Source: UBA7446 sp024639165 (lineage in GTDB: Bacteria; Bacteroidota; Bacteroidia; Flavobacteriales; Flavobacteriaceae). Taken from it: 64,000 nucleotides of DNA. The translations under genes and the position numbers were made by a program. Below, piece by piece: positions 1 to 9,705 of this stretch. Within the stretch, counting starts at the first letter, position 1; the number at the start of each line of letters is the position of its first letter. Location: contig JAHEIX010000019.1 of the NCBI GenBank assembly GCA_024639165.1, positions 1 to 64,000 on the forward strand. Direction: 5' to 3'. A model generated the notes under the pieces. It saw only the letters and a program-made list of their open reading frames with translations, had not been told where the DNA came from and ran no database searches.

Positions 1-2093
1 ATTGCATATCCCCCAGCTGCTACTGTTTTGATTTGTAAAGTTGTTTGCTGAGTTACTTCTTTTGATTCGCTTGTGTAGGACTGTGGATTCGTTTTGTAAT
101 CTGCATGCTCACCATCTCGATAAATTGTTGCAAGATATGTTTTTGATCCATCCAAAAAAGATAAGTCGATTTCAGAAGTCCGCGCTAATTCCCCATTGCT
201 ATTTCCAATAAACCAACGTTCACTATTTTTTTCTTTTCTAGCAACTGTAATATACTGACCTGGTTCTGCTTCTAAATACTCCGATGCGTCCCAATCAATC
301 GCAACATCTTTGATAAATTGAAATGCATCATAAAATTTCAAATAGTGTTCTGGTAAATCTGCTGCCATCTGCAGCGGAGAATACATTACAACATACAATC
401 CCAACTGATTTGCTAGTGTCGTGTTGACATGAGAATCATTATCCGGATTGAGCTTACTGATGTCCATTTCAAAAATCCCAGGGGTATAATCCATTGGACC
501 GCCAATTTGACGTGTAAAAGGAAGAATTGTAGTATGGTTTGGATTCGACCCCCCAAATGCCTGAAACTCCGTTCCTCTTGCCGACTCGTTGGCAATCAAG
601 TTCGGATAAGTTCTTGCTATTCCCGTTGGACGCACAGCTTCGTGGGCATTAACCATTATCTTATAATCTGCCGCTTTTTTGACTGCATACAGGTAATGGT
701 TATTGATATATTGACTATAATGGTGCTCTCCTCTTGGAATGATATTTCCAACATATCCACTTTTTACAGAGTGATATCCATGTTTTTTCATAAAGGCATA
801 TGCCTTATCCATGTGGCGTTCATAATTACGCGTCGAACCAGAGGTTTCATGATGCATCATCAGCTCAATACCCTTAGTTGAAGCATAAGTTGTTAGCTCA
901 TCGACATCAAAATCGGGATATGGCGTTACAAAGTCAAAGACATAATCTTTGGAGTGACCAAACCAGTCTTCCCATCCTATGTTCCAGCCCTCTACAAGTA
1001 AGGCGTCAAAACCATGCTCAGAAGCAAAATCGATATATGCCTTAACATTATCATTATTTGCTGCATGTGTTTTATTAGGAGTTGCATTTTTTAAATTGGT
1101 AACACCCAGCTGAATCGATGCAAAGTCCTTTGTATAATCCCAAGAGCTCTTTCCAGTGATCATCTCCCACCAAACTCCCATGTACTTTATGGGTCGTATC
1201 CAACTGGTGTCTTTGATTGCGCACGGTTCGTTTAAATTATATGTGATTCGGCTAGCGAGTATATCTTTTGCATCAAAACTCGCTATGACTGTTCTCCATG
1301 GGGTGTTTTGAGGGGCTACCATATAGGCCATATTTCCAACAGCATCTGGTGTGAGCCATGACTCAAAAGTATAGGTGTTTGGATTAAGGTTTAAATGCAT
1401 CGCAGGATAGTTAATCAGGGCTGCCTCATGCAAATTGATATAGAGCCCCGTTTCCGACTTCAATTGAAGAGCTGTTTGCACTCCAGTTTTTGAAAACTGC
1501 TCCTGAGATGCATTACCTGTCACGGCTGTATCGAAAAGCTTTTCAATCTCTGAGAGTTTCGATGTGGTGTAATCGTATTCTTGCGTGTCATAATCACCAG
1601 GGATCCAAAAAGCAGTGTGGTCACCAGTTAAGCTGAATTGTGTTTTTTCCTGACTCACAATAAAGTGACCTAAGTTTGGTTGCTGTGGAAACTCATATCG
1701 AAAACCCATACCCTCATTGTAAACACGAAATCGAATGTTCATTGTTCGGTCAGTTGTTTCTTGTTTGAGGGAAATAAACATTTCATTGTATTGATTTCTG
1801 ATCTGGCTTTCTTCCCCCCAAACAGGTGTCCACGTATTGTCAAAGCCTTCAAATTGAACATCTTCAATGTCAAAGTCACTCATCAGGTCAGTGTCATTTT
1901 TTAATTCCAATCCTAATCGACTTGTGCGTATTACTGTTGTTTCCCCTAGTTTCATCTCGTACTGAGGTTGACCATCAGTTGAAAGGGAAAAGGAAATACT
2001 TGTCTGTCCATCTGGTGAAAGACAAGTCTGAGCATAAAATTGATCGGTGCCAAAAATTGCAAGAAAAAAGAGTATAAATCGGATGCTATTCAT
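1..2093 (-). CDS. susB: GH97 alpha-glucosidase (SusB-like), 3' end beyond the window
   Basis: Exo-acting alpha-glucosidase that trims maltodextrins to glucose, probably in the periplasm. I translated it from the ATG at 2093; about 697 codons are present and only the extreme C-terminus is missing (the family is about 700-740 residues). The N-terminus is a Sec signal peptide ending near FYAQ. Three glutamates at residues 416 (HHETSGS), 485 (AHEAVRP) and 509 (GTEFQ) are spaced 69 and 24 residues apart, exactly the spacing of Glu439, Glu508 and Glu532 of Bacteroides SusB, so the inverting alpha-glucosidase branch is indicated rather than the retaining alpha-galactosidase branch. It starts 7 bp after the preceding GH13 gene and is the last gene seen in the six-gene maltose operon. 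Confidence 0.92.
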   Translation of the reverse strand, partial: MNSIRFILFFLAIFGTDQFYAQTCLSPDGQTSISFSLSTDGQPQYEMKLGETTVIRTSRLGLELKNDTDLMSDFDIEDVQFEGFDNTWTPVWGEESQIRNQYNEMFISLKQETTDRTMNIRFRVYNEGMGFRYEFPQQPNLGHFIVSQEKTQFSLTGDHTAFWIPGDYDTQEYDYTTSKLSEIEKLFDTAVTGNASQEQFSKTGVQTALQLKSETGLYINLHEAALINYPAMHLNLNPNTYTFESWLTPDAVGNMAYMVAPQNTPWRTVIASFDAKDILASRITYNLNEPCAIKDTSWIRPIKYMGVWWEMITGKSSWDYTKDFASIQLGVTNLKNATPNKTHAANNDNVKAYIDFASEHGFDALLVEGWNIGWEDWFGHSKDYVFDFVTPYPDFDVDELTTYASTKGIELMMHHETSGSTRNYERHMDKAYAFMKKHGYHSVKSGYVGNIIPRGEHHYSQYINNHYLYAVKKAADYKIMVNAHEAVRPTGIARTYPNLIANESARGTEFQAFGGSNPNHTTILPFTRQIGGPMDYTPGIFEMDISKLNPDNDSHVNTTLANQLGLYVVMYSPLQMAADLPEHYLKFYDAFQFIKDVAIDWDASEYLEAEPGQYITVARKEKNSERWFIGNSNGELARTSEIDLSFLDGSKTYLATIYRDGEHADYKTNPQSYTSESKEVTQQTTLQIKTVAAGGYA

Positions 2094-2100
2094 TTTAATT

Positions 2101-3447
2101 TCATTTGTTTTCAAGAAGGACATAATCCCATGGAGCCAATGTGATTTTATCAGATGATGAAGTTTGATTGCCTGTAAAGACATTCGAAAAACCAAAAAAG
2201 TTTTCTGAATTTATGACTTTTATGTTGGGTGATAGGTTTGCGTAAAAGACAATACTATCATTTTTTTTTGACCTAAGAATTCCGAGTACTTGGTCATCCG
2301 TTGTTTGTAAAACATTAAAATTCCCTGGTTTATCTCCGACATCTAATGCCCTATTGTTCTCTTTCAAAATATTGAGCTTTGTGAAAAGATTCAAAAAAGG
2401 GGAATCCTTTTTTTCAATCAAATCTTTTTCAAAAAAGGCGAGTCTTTTATCCAATCCAAATTCCTGACCTCCATAAATCAGTGGCATGCCTGGCATCACA
2501 TAAGTCAATACAGAAAGTACCTCAGCCGCTGGTCCCAGTCGTTCAAATACATCTCCTTGCCATGAATTTTCGTCGTGATTGGATGTAAAATTCATTACAG
2601 CGTGAGTGGGTGAATAAACCTCACTCATCCCAATAAGATGCTCTGTTAGTGACTTTGCAGTTTCGTTTCCTCTCGCAATTTCATTGAGAAGATGATGTGT
2701 GTGCCATCCGTAAGATGAGTCAAATAAATCGATCAATGGATAACCGCCTTTATGATTTGCATCAGACTCTGCTAACATATAAACTGGCTTGGTCTCATTG
2801 AGTCTATTGATGGTTTTCTTCCAAAAATCAATTGATATATTGTATGCTGCATCACACCTAAACCCATCAACTCCAATATCTTCAATCCAATAGCTCATAT
2901 CGTCTTCAAGTGCTTGAAGCATTTCAGTATTGGAAAAATCCAAACCTGCTACATCTGTCCAATCTGGATTAGGTGGAATAATGTTTCCATCTGAATCTTT
3001 CAAATACCAATCTGGATGATCAGCTACCCACGGATGATCCCAAGCAGTATGACCCGCTACCCAATCGAGAATAACCAACATACCAGCGTTATGAATGGCG
3101 TCAACTAGTTTTTTAAAATCATTAAGATCTCCAAACTCGGGGTTTATGCCCCGGTAATCCTTAATAGAATAATAGCTTCCCAATCCACCTTTCCTCTTGA
3201 GCTCCCCGATTGGGTGTATTGGCATCAACCAAATGATGTCAACTCCTAGGGATTTTAAATGTGGAATATGTTTCTTAAATTCTGCAAAGGTTCCTTGCTG
3301 TGTAAACTGGCGGATATTAGCTTCATAAATGACTGCAGATGATAAAAATTCATCAGAGAATGTAATCTGATTATCGTATGTTTTAGAGTTGTTTTGACAA
3401 GTGACAAAGAGTAGTAGTCCAATTAGTAAAGAATAGATGATACGCAT
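2101..3447 (-). CDS. GH13 alpha-amylase family lipoprotein
   Basis: Alpha-amylase-type glycoside hydrolase, 448 residues, acting on starch oligosaccharides in the periplasm or on the cell surface. The signal peptide ends in a lipobox LFVTC with Cys17. All four GH13 regions are visible: LDWVAGH (about 128-133), GFRCDA with nucleophile Asp199, MLAESD with acid Glu227, and SNHDE with His291/Asp292. There is no N-terminal starch-binding domain, and the short C-terminal part resembles the usual all-beta amylase C domain. The start overlaps the stop of the upstream GH13 by one base (TAATG), which suggests translational coupling. It could be an alpha-amylase or an alpha-1,4-glucosidase-like GH13; the subfamily cannot be fixed by eye. 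Confidence 0.9.
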   Translation of the reverse strand: MRIIYSLLIGLLLFVTCQNNSKTYDNQITFSDEFLSSAVIYEANIRQFTQQGTFAEFKKHIPHLKSLGVDIIWLMPIHPIGELKRKGGLGSYYSIKDYRGINPEFGDLNDFKKLVDAIHNAGMLVILDWVAGHTAWDHPWVADHPDWYLKDSDGNIIPPNPDWTDVAGLDFSNTEMLQALEDDMSYWIEDIGVDGFRCDAAYNISIDFWKKTINRLNETKPVYMLAESDANHKGGYPLIDLFDSSYGWHTHHLLNEIARGNETAKSLTEHLIGMSEVYSPTHAVMNFTSNHDENSWQGDVFERLGPAAEVLSVLTYVMPGMPLIYGGQEFGLDKRLAFFEKDLIEKKDSPFLNLFTKLNILKENNRALDVGDKPGNFNVLQTTDDQVLGILRSKKNDSIVFYANLSPNIKVINSENFFGFSNVFTGNQTSSSDKITLAPWDYVLLENK

Positions 3448-5276
3448 TATTGAGGGGTTTTAAAGGAAATTATTTTTGCACTTTTTGCTGCTATCCGTAG
3501 TGGTTGCGACAATGAAACAGCAGCTTTGCTAAAGACATCTTTCGCGTGTTTTTCATTGCCTATACGCTGTTGAAATCGATTCATATCCAGCTCCTGATCT
3601 TGATCGTTGGCATTCAAAATGACCATGATTGACTTTTGGTCTGTGTACCGAAAATAAGTGTACACTTCGTTTTGAGGTGCATAATGCATGGTTTTGCCGT
3701 AATGAATCACTGACTCTGATTTTCGCCAATTAAAAAGCTGTTTAGTAAAATCGAAATATTTGTTTTCGGTGTCTGTTCTTCCCAAGGATGTAAAAGCACT
3801 TCTAGAATCATCTGGCCACCCTCCTGGATAATCCTTTCGAAGATCAGCATCTCCCTTTTCCTTTGATCCCTTCATGCCAATTTCTGTCCCGTAATAGGTT
3901 TGTGGCACCCCACGTACTGTTGCCAGAAGGGTGTTCATGAGTTTGTAATTGTCAAAATCAACCAATTCATTGATTCGAGTGGTATCATGATTTTCTAAAA
4001 ATATCATCAAATCATTGGGGTTCGCATAAACAAAATCATTCTGGAAAACTTTGTAAATTTTATTCATTTTCTGATCCCACCAAGGTGTTTCTCCTTTGAA
4101 CAAGTCATGTACAGCAGCAAACAAAGAGAAATCTTTTACGTGGGTTACATGAGAGTTAAATCCACTCATTGCCGCAATGGGGCTATCTTTTTGCCAATAC
4201 GATAAATGGATGGGATTAATCACCCAGCTTTCAGCAACGATACTAAAGTTAGGGTACTCATCCATGATCGCCTTTGCCCACATCGTAACCTCATCTCGAA
4301 AATTGTAAGGATACGTATCCACTCTCAGTCCTGAAAGATCTGCATACTCTATCCACCAAATCGCATTTTGGGTAAGGTACTTTAGCAACTGTGGCTGCTT
4401 TTGGTTTAAGTCAGGCATGCTTTCAACAAACCAACCGTTTACCAAGTGTTTGAGATCAACTTCTGCAGCATAAGGATCTGAGAAAATTTCTTTGGCATGG
4501 CTTGAAGGTGTAAATTCATCCCACTGGTTAATCCAATCATTTGAAGGAAGGTCTTTAATCATATAGTGCTCCAAGCTCCAATGATTAACAACATAATCTT
4601 TAATGAGCTTCATGTTGCGTTTTTTGAGTTCTTTCGAAAGCTCTTTGTATTTTTCGTTTGACCCAAAACGTCTATCAATCTGATAAACATCACTTGCAGC
4701 ATACATATGATAGGAACCTTTGGGGTCATTATCCTCCAAAACAGGGGTGTTCCAAATTGCAGTAACTCCCAGTTCTTCTATATAATCGAGGTGGTCGATA
4801 ATTCCCTGTAAATCACCTCCGTGCCTGCCCCAAGGGTCATTGCGATTAGCTTGCTCGTTTAAATCAGGATGTGAGTCATTGATTAGGTCACCATTTGCAA
4901 ATCGATCTGGCATGATCAGGTAGATAAAATCTGTGCTATCATACCCTTGTCGAAGTGCTGAACCAACCTGACGACTTTTTAGCCCGTATGACATTTCTAT
5001 CGTTGGCTTCTCCGGATGCTCCAATGCCAATACGTAGTCATCAGCTACTAATGAACCTAAGTCAACATAGACAAAAAGGTAATTTGGGTTTTCCAATCGA
5101 ACAACATCAATAATATTTATACTTTCTGAATTGACTTCATATTCGTGAAGGTTATCACCATAAAGTGTTATCATCAGCGATGAGTTTTTCATTCCTTCCC
5201 ACCAAAATGGTGGCTCCACTTTTTGAATTTGCGCCGACAGGTTAAGCGTAAAAAAAAGAATAAGAATTTTTTTCAT
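3447..5276 (-). CDS. SusA-like neopullulanase/cyclomaltodextrinase (GH13)
   Basis: Periplasmic GH13 enzyme that hydrolyses maltodextrins, pullulan or cyclodextrins; 609 residues, close to SusA (617). A Sec signal peptide (about residues 1-15, ending LSAQ) is followed by the N-terminal cyclomaltodextrinase beta domain with the PPFWWEGM hallmark at 22-29. The catalytic barrel shows KDYVVNH (226-232), GLRVD with nucleophile Asp320, VAESW with acid Glu349, and LENHD with His430/Asp431. The C-terminal beta domain runs to the end. It lies 9 bp after the GH65 gene and overlaps the next GH13 by one base. Order and content match the Bacteroides sus type, with Sec rather than lipoprotein export. Confidence 0.92.
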   Translation of the reverse strand: MKKILILFFTLNLSAQIQKVEPPFWWEGMKNSSLMITLYGDNLHEYEVNSESINIIDVVRLENPNYLFVYVDLGSLVADDYVLALEHPEKPTIEMSYGLKSRQVGSALRQGYDSTDFIYLIMPDRFANGDLINDSHPDLNEQANRNDPWGRHGGDLQGIIDHLDYIEELGVTAIWNTPVLEDNDPKGSYHMYAASDVYQIDRRFGSNEKYKELSKELKKRNMKLIKDYVVNHWSLEHYMIKDLPSNDWINQWDEFTPSSHAKEIFSDPYAAEVDLKHLVNGWFVESMPDLNQKQPQLLKYLTQNAIWWIEYADLSGLRVDTYPYNFRDEVTMWAKAIMDEYPNFSIVAESWVINPIHLSYWQKDSPIAAMSGFNSHVTHVKDFSLFAAVHDLFKGETPWWDQKMNKIYKVFQNDFVYANPNDLMIFLENHDTTRINELVDFDNYKLMNTLLATVRGVPQTYYGTEIGMKGSKEKGDADLRKDYPGGWPDDSRSAFTSLGRTDTENKYFDFTKQLFNWRKSESVIHYGKTMHYAPQNEVYTYFRYTDQKSIMVILNANDQDQELDMNRFQQRIGNEKHAKDVFSKAAVSLSQPLRIAAKSAKIISFKTPQ

Positions 5277-5285
5277 AAAAAAGAT

Positions 5286-7583
5286 TTAGGTGAGAACTTG
5301 TTTTTGATCAAACGAAATGGCTAATCCATTCAAAAATACAGGGACTGGCTCACCAGCGGCCAAGGTTACTTTGGACTCAGACTCGGAAACAAAAAGCTCC
5401 AAAATGCTCCCTCTAAAATTTATTTTAAACGAAAGTGATTTCCAAGCTTTCGGTAGTTGAGGTTTAAAATAAACCGCATTGTTTTTGACACGCATACCAC
5501 CAAATCCCTCAATAACACTCAGCCAGGTTCCTGCCATGGAAGTTATATGTAGCCCGTCTTTGACCTCTGCGTTATAGTCATCGAGGTCCAATCGAGAGGT
5601 TTGCAAATAAAAATTATAGGCTTGTTCGGGTCTTTCGAGTTTGGCAGCAAGCACAGCATGAATCGATGGTGAAAGCGAAGACTCATGAACTGTAAAGGAC
5701 TCGTAAAAATCAAAATTCTTTTCGAGTTGGTCTTTGGAAAAATCATCCTCGAAAAAGTAAAAGCCTTGCAGTACATCGGCTTGTTTGATGTATGGAGAGC
5801 GTAAAATCCTATCCCATGACCAGTGCTGATTTATTGGGCGATGATTTTCAGGAATAAATGACACATCTGTCAATTCTTTGTCTAAAAAACCATCTTGTTG
5901 CAAGAAAATTTCATGCTTGGCATCATATGGCAAATAGATTTGATCGGCTTTTTCTTTCCATTTTTCAAGCTCTGAATTTGTCAACGAAAGTCTTTTGAGG
6001 ATTTTGGAATAGGTTTCTGGTGATTCGTTGGCTATGATTGACAATCTTTCTATTGTGTAGTCTAAACACCATTTGGCTGCATAGTTGGTATACCAATTGT
6101 TATTGACGTTATTTTCGTACTCATTTGGTCCAGTGACTCCTAAGATAACATACTGCTTTTTCTCTTGTGAAAAATTCATGCGTTGCGACCAAAATCGTGC
6201 GATCCCAACCAGTACATCGATGCCTTTATTTTCCACATAGTCTTTGTTACCAGTGTAAGCCTCAAATCGAAAAATAGCGTAGGCAATGGCAGCGTTTCTG
6301 TGGATCTCCTCAAAAGTAATTTCCCACTCATTATGACATTCTTCGCCATTCATAGTGACCATTGGATATAAGGCTGCGCCAGTTTTAAACCCTAATTTTC
6401 CAGCATTTTCAATGGCTTTCTCCAAATGATTATACCTGTAATGCAATAGGTTCTCTGCTACCGATTCATTTTTTGTTGCCATGTAAAATGGAAAACAATA
6501 AGCCTCTGTGTCCCAATAAGTACTGCCGCCATACTTTTCGCCAGTGAATCCTTTTGGACCTATGTTTAGTTTGGGATTGTTTCCTGTATATGTTTGGTTG
6601 AGCTGAAATATATTAAAACGTATCCCTTGCTGCGCTTTTATGTCTCCTCCAATGATTATATCTGCTGTTTTCCAAACAGTCTCCCAAGATGACTTTTGTG
6701 CTTCTACTAAGGCATCAAAGCCTTTGTCGAGTGCTTCTAAGGCAATGTTTTGAACATGACTAGGAAGCCTATCGACAGGCTGTTGAAGCGAAGAACAATA
6801 ACCCCCCATTTTCTCAACCACCAACACTTGATTGGGCAGTAACTTTGTTTGGAACACGAAGGATGTGTACCCATCTTTTTGTTTGCAGGAAAAGTCTTTT
6901 CTTTGCTTCCCATCAACAAAAAACGACACCGCTTGATAGGAAACTATATCGAAGTTAGATTTACACGTTTTGGCATGCAGGTATGCAAAATTACGATCGC
7001 ATCGCTGGTCTATTGATTCCCAAAAAGGGTCGTCCCAGTTGCTGTCTATATTTTTTATATGTCCATCTACATAAGGTGAAACTGTGAGTTCAGCACCCTG
7101 ATCATAAAGTTGAATGCTATATTTGATACAACCCAATTCTTGCTGAAACATAGCAAGAAAACGAATAGCTTTAATTTTAAGTTTGACTCCATTGGGGGTT
7201 GTAAGTACAACATCTCTTGTGTAAACCCCAGCTTGCATATCAAGTTCTCTTGTAAAACTGTGGATTGTTGCAGTGTTGAGATCCAAAGGTGCACCATTTA
7301 CTTGCACATCAATGCCTATCCAATTGGGAGCATTTAAAACTTTGGCAAAATAGTCTGGATATCCATTTTTCCACCAGCCAACACGTGTTTTGTCTGGATA
7401 ATAAACCCCAGCGACATAACTCCCTTGAAAGCTCGGACCAGTATATTGTTCTTCGAAATTTGCACGATGACCCATCGCACCATTCCCCAAACTAAATATA
7501 CTTTCAGATGATTTGACGCGATTGGGGTCAAACCCTTCTTCTATAATTTTCCAATTATCGGGTTGTATAAACTCTTGTTTCAT
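5286..7583 (-). CDS. GH65 maltose phosphorylase
   Basis: Cytoplasmic inverting phosphorylase, 765 residues, converting maltose and phosphate to glucose and beta-glucose 1-phosphate. There is no signal peptide. The family core is clear: GEECHNEWEITFEEIHRN (413-430), the catalytic-acid segment GPNEYENN (Glu488, matching Glu487 of the Lactobacillus enzyme as I recall it), and HITSMAGTW near the C-terminus as part of the phosphate site. GPNEYENNVNNNWYTN is the form typical of maltose phosphorylases, whereas trehalose and kojibiose enzymes usually show GPDEY. The ATG overlaps the stop of beta-phosphoglucomutase (ATGA), the enzyme that uses its product, which strongly supports the maltose assignment. 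Trehalose phosphorylase is the main alternative. Confidence 0.92.
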   Translation of the reverse strand: MKQEFIQPDNWKIIEEGFDPNRVKSSESIFSLGNGAMGHRANFEEQYTGPSFQGSYVAGVYYPDKTRVGWWKNGYPDYFAKVLNAPNWIGIDVQVNGAPLDLNTATIHSFTRELDMQAGVYTRDVVLTTPNGVKLKIKAIRFLAMFQQELGCIKYSIQLYDQGAELTVSPYVDGHIKNIDSNWDDPFWESIDQRCDRNFAYLHAKTCKSNFDIVSYQAVSFFVDGKQRKDFSCKQKDGYTSFVFQTKLLPNQVLVVEKMGGYCSSLQQPVDRLPSHVQNIALEALDKGFDALVEAQKSSWETVWKTADIIIGGDIKAQQGIRFNIFQLNQTYTGNNPKLNIGPKGFTGEKYGGSTYWDTEAYCFPFYMATKNESVAENLLHYRYNHLEKAIENAGKLGFKTGAALYPMVTMNGEECHNEWEITFEEIHRNAAIAYAIFRFEAYTGNKDYVENKGIDVLVGIARFWSQRMNFSQEKKQYVILGVTGPNEYENNVNNNWYTNYAAKWCLDYTIERLSIIANESPETYSKILKRLSLTNSELEKWKEKADQIYLPYDAKHEIFLQQDGFLDKELTDVSFIPENHRPINQHWSWDRILRSPYIKQADVLQGFYFFEDDFSKDQLEKNFDFYESFTVHESSLSPSIHAVLAAKLERPEQAYNFYLQTSRLDLDDYNAEVKDGLHITSMAGTWLSVIEGFGGMRVKNNAVYFKPQLPKAWKSLSFKINFRGSILELFVSESESKVTLAAGEPVPVFLNGLAISFDQKQVLT

Positions 7584-8236
7584 TTTTGTACCATTTGCAC
7601 TTCATTGATAAAATCATCGAGGTCAAAATTTTTAAAACTATTGATTTGTTTGTCGCAGGATCTCAACAAATCAAAGCCTACCCCTACAGCAAACATACCT
7701 GCGCTTTTTGCTGCCTCTATGCCTGCTTGAGCGTCTTCGAATACCACACACGAGTGGGTTGGTACGTTGAGGTTATTTGCTGCTTGTAGAAAAACTTCTG
7801 GGTTGGGTTTCGAGTGTTGAACCATTGTGCCATCGACTACAGTGTCAAACAAATGATGTATGCCCAGTTTATTCAATACAATTTTTGCATTCTTACTCGC
7901 CGATCCAACACCAATTTTGATTCCTCGATCTACACATTGTTGAATGGTCAGCAATACCCCTGGAAGAACGTCCTGTATTCCGAGTGAGCCACATAGGTTC
8001 AAATAATATTCGTTTTTGATATCAGCCATTCTCTCTAATTCATCTTGTGGCAAATCTATCTTTGCCCATTCAGAAATTTTTCGAATCGAATTCATCCGAC
8101 TCACACCTTTTAATTGTTCATTGTCCTTATAAGTTAGGGAATAGCCCCACTCTGCAGCTAAGTCACGCCACGCTTTATAATGAAAACGAGCAGTATCTAC
8201 AATTACACCATCCAAATCAAAAATAAATCCCATCAT
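7580..8236 (-). CDS. pgmB: beta-phosphoglucomutase
   Basis: HAD-superfamily mutase (about 218 residues) that turns beta-glucose 1-phosphate from maltose phosphorylase into glucose 6-phosphate. HAD motif I is FDLDGVIVD (nucleophile Asp7, acid Asp9), motif II GVGSASKN, motif III KPNPEVF, motif IV VFEDAQAGI; the cap has the substrate loop GVSRMNS. The open frame extends upstream to 8521, but that extension only reads the overlapping transporter gene in another frame. The ATG at 8236 overlaps the transporter stop as ATGA and gives the normal family length; a second ATG follows at 8233. The 3' end again overlaps the GH65 start by four bases, so three consecutive genes are translationally coupled. 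Confidence 0.93.
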   Translation of the reverse strand: MMGFIFDLDGVIVDTARFHYKAWRDLAAEWGYSLTYKDNEQLKGVSRMNSIRKISEWAKIDLPQDELERMADIKNEYYLNLCGSLGIQDVLPGVLLTIQQCVDRGIKIGVGSASKNAKIVLNKLGIHHLFDTVVDGTMVQHSKPNPEVFLQAANNLNVPTHSCVVFEDAQAGIEAAKSAGMFAVGVGFDLLRSCDKQINSFKNFDLDDFINEVQMVQK

Positions 8237-9600
8237 ATTGGTTGATATCTTATTGCTTTTTTGTTCGTGATAAGTAATGTTGCGCTGGCAGAAAGGAGTA
8301 ATGAAATTCCTGCTACAACCATAGCATATATTGGTTCGGGGCCCAAAAGTTCTTGAAAGAAGATTACCCCTCCCAATGCTGCAACGATTTGTGGCAATAC
8401 AATAAACATATTGAAGATGCCCATTGTGATGCCCATTTTTTCTGGATCGACTGAACTGGAGAGCATAGCATAAGGCATTGAAAGTATGCTGCCCCAAGCA
8501 ATCCCAACACACGCAAAACAAACCCCTAAAAGGTTTGGTTCAGGAAAAAAATACATGCCCAAAAAGCCCATACCACCAATGATTAACGAGCCCATATGTA
8601 AAAACTTGCGGTGTATTGTCCTTCTAGAAGTGTAGAGCGTAAGGACCAAAGCAAAAGCCATAGACGAAAGTCCATAAATGCCCATTTTGGATCCCACAAG
8701 ATTAGAAGCTTTCTGAAAAGCAATGTTTTGCTTTTCGAATGTAATCATTGCATCTTCATCGTTAAAATTATAATTCCCCTCTATAGGCGCTGGGGCTTGA
8801 TAGACATGCTCAGTAAGTGCCGGATTGGCCATGCTCCACATTGTAAAAAATGCAAACCAGCTAAAAAATTGAACGACTCCTAACTTCACCATCGTTCGAG
8901 GCATGTGGATAATATTCTCCCATAGTTCAGGTAAAAGTCGACTCGATTTATTTTTTTCTTTAAAAGAGTCGAGGTCATCAGGTGGATACTCGCTCGTTGT
9001 AAAAATTGTATATAAAATACTAAACAAAAAAACAAAAGCACCAACAGCAAACGCTACTTTCACAGACATGGGCATTGTGTAAGGTGCAGCAGCATCACTC
9101 ACACCAAGCTGCGACACAAGCCAAGGAAGATTACTGGCAGCCCAAGTTCCGATACCAATAATCAGAGTTTGGGTCATAAAACCATACGAACGTTGATGAT
9201 CTGGAAGCTTGTCGGCGACCAAGGCACGAAAGGGCTCCATACTGATGTTGATAGAGGCATCCAGGACCCACAAAAACCCAACAGCTACCCACAAATACGG
9301 AGAATGAGGGACAAAAAATAAAGCGATTGAGCTTAAAATTGCGCCTATCAAAAAATACGGTCTTCTTCTACCCAAGCGAGAGTGCCAAGTACGGTCAGAC
9401 AGATACCCTATAATTGGTTGAACAATAAGCCCTGTCAATGGTGCGGCAATCCATAAAAGAGGAATCTCATCTTTTGCTGCTCCTAATGTCTGGAATATTC
9501 TAGACATAAATGCACCTTGAAGGGCGAACCCAAACTGTATCCCTAAAAACCCAAAGCTCATGTTCCAGATATCCCAGAACCCAAGTGTATGCTTTTTCAT
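8233..9600 (-). CDS. MFS maltose/oligosaccharide transporter
   Basis: Inner-membrane sugar symporter of 455 residues with about 12 hydrophobic segments. It resembles the SLC45/GPH-like maltose and sucrose carriers of Bacteroidota: an N-terminal MSFGFLGIQFGFALQ segment, the cytoplasmic loop SRLGRRRPYFLIGA between TM2 and TM3, and MEPFRALVAD. It is the first gene of the minus-strand maltose operon, 104 bp downstream of the lacI stop and directly behind a consensus promoter (9675-9704). Neighbouring maltose phosphorylase and beta-phosphoglucomutase imply that maltose or short maltodextrins are imported intact. Exact substrate and coupling ion are inferred. Confidence 0.87.
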   Translation of the reverse strand: MKKHTLGFWDIWNMSFGFLGIQFGFALQGAFMSRIFQTLGAAKDEIPLLWIAAPLTGLIVQPIIGYLSDRTWHSRLGRRRPYFLIGAILSSIALFFVPHSPYLWVAVGFLWVLDASINISMEPFRALVADKLPDHQRSYGFMTQTLIIGIGTWAASNLPWLVSQLGVSDAAAPYTMPMSVKVAFAVGAFVFLFSILYTIFTTSEYPPDDLDSFKEKNKSSRLLPELWENIIHMPRTMVKLGVVQFFSWFAFFTMWSMANPALTEHVYQAPAPIEGNYNFNDEDAMITFEKQNIAFQKASNLVGSKMGIYGLSSMAFALVLTLYTSRRTIHRKFLHMGSLIIGGMGFLGMYFFPEPNLLGVCFACVGIAWGSILSMPYAMLSSSVDPEKMGITMGIFNMFIVLPQIVAALGGVIFFQELLGPEPIYAMVVAGISLLLSASATLLITNKKAIRYQPI

Positions 9601-9645
9601 AATTTATAAATTATGACAAGCGATGCTCATCAAAACTAAAATAAA

Positions 9646-9661
9646 AGTGAAGTGTGTGTTT
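9646..9661. repeat. 16-bp element, copy 1 (leader of the maltose operon)
   Basis: The sequence agtgaagtgtgtgttt is repeated exactly at 10927-10942. This copy lies 46 bp upstream of the transporter ATG, about 14 bp downstream of the promoter -7 element, and is inverted relative to that gene. The two copies sit in front of the two divergent halves of the maltose locus with lacI between them, so a shared regulatory role is plausible. It is not palindromic. Confidence 0.6.
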
Positions 9662-9674
9662 AGCTTTGATGCAA

Positions 9675-9704
9675 CAAAGGTAAACGATTTTTTAAAAAAA
9701 ACAA
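9675..9704 (-). promoter_or_regulatory. Promoter of the maltose operon (transporter to GH97)
   Basis: Reading the minus strand, TTG (9704-9702), a 19-bp spacer and TACCTTTG (9682-9675) match the Bacteroidota sigma-factor consensus TTG-N19-TAnnTTTG exactly. The element starts just after the lacI stop and would give a leader of roughly 65-70 nt before the transporter ATG. The spacer contains AAACGATT, a one-mismatch version of the AAACGTTT core seen at 10837-10844, which could be a weak LacI-type operator. Confidence 0.7.
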
Positions 9705-9705
9705 G

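Noticed and set aside
429..881. Plus-strand frame of 150 residues
   Set aside because: It is antisense to the conserved GH97 gene, whose catalytic residues lie in the same stretch; it has no family character.
6091..6098. Single AATTGGTA-type boxes inside genes (also at 24297, 44181 and 50669)
   Set aside because: They are single, inside coding sequence, and lack a partner at 23 bp, so they are chance matches to an A/T-rich octamer and not part of the regulon.
7580..8521. Long frame giving a 313-residue beta-phosphoglucomutase
   Set aside because: The first 95 residues read the overlapping transporter gene in another frame and have no family character; the ATG at 8236 overlapping the transporter stop gives the correct length.
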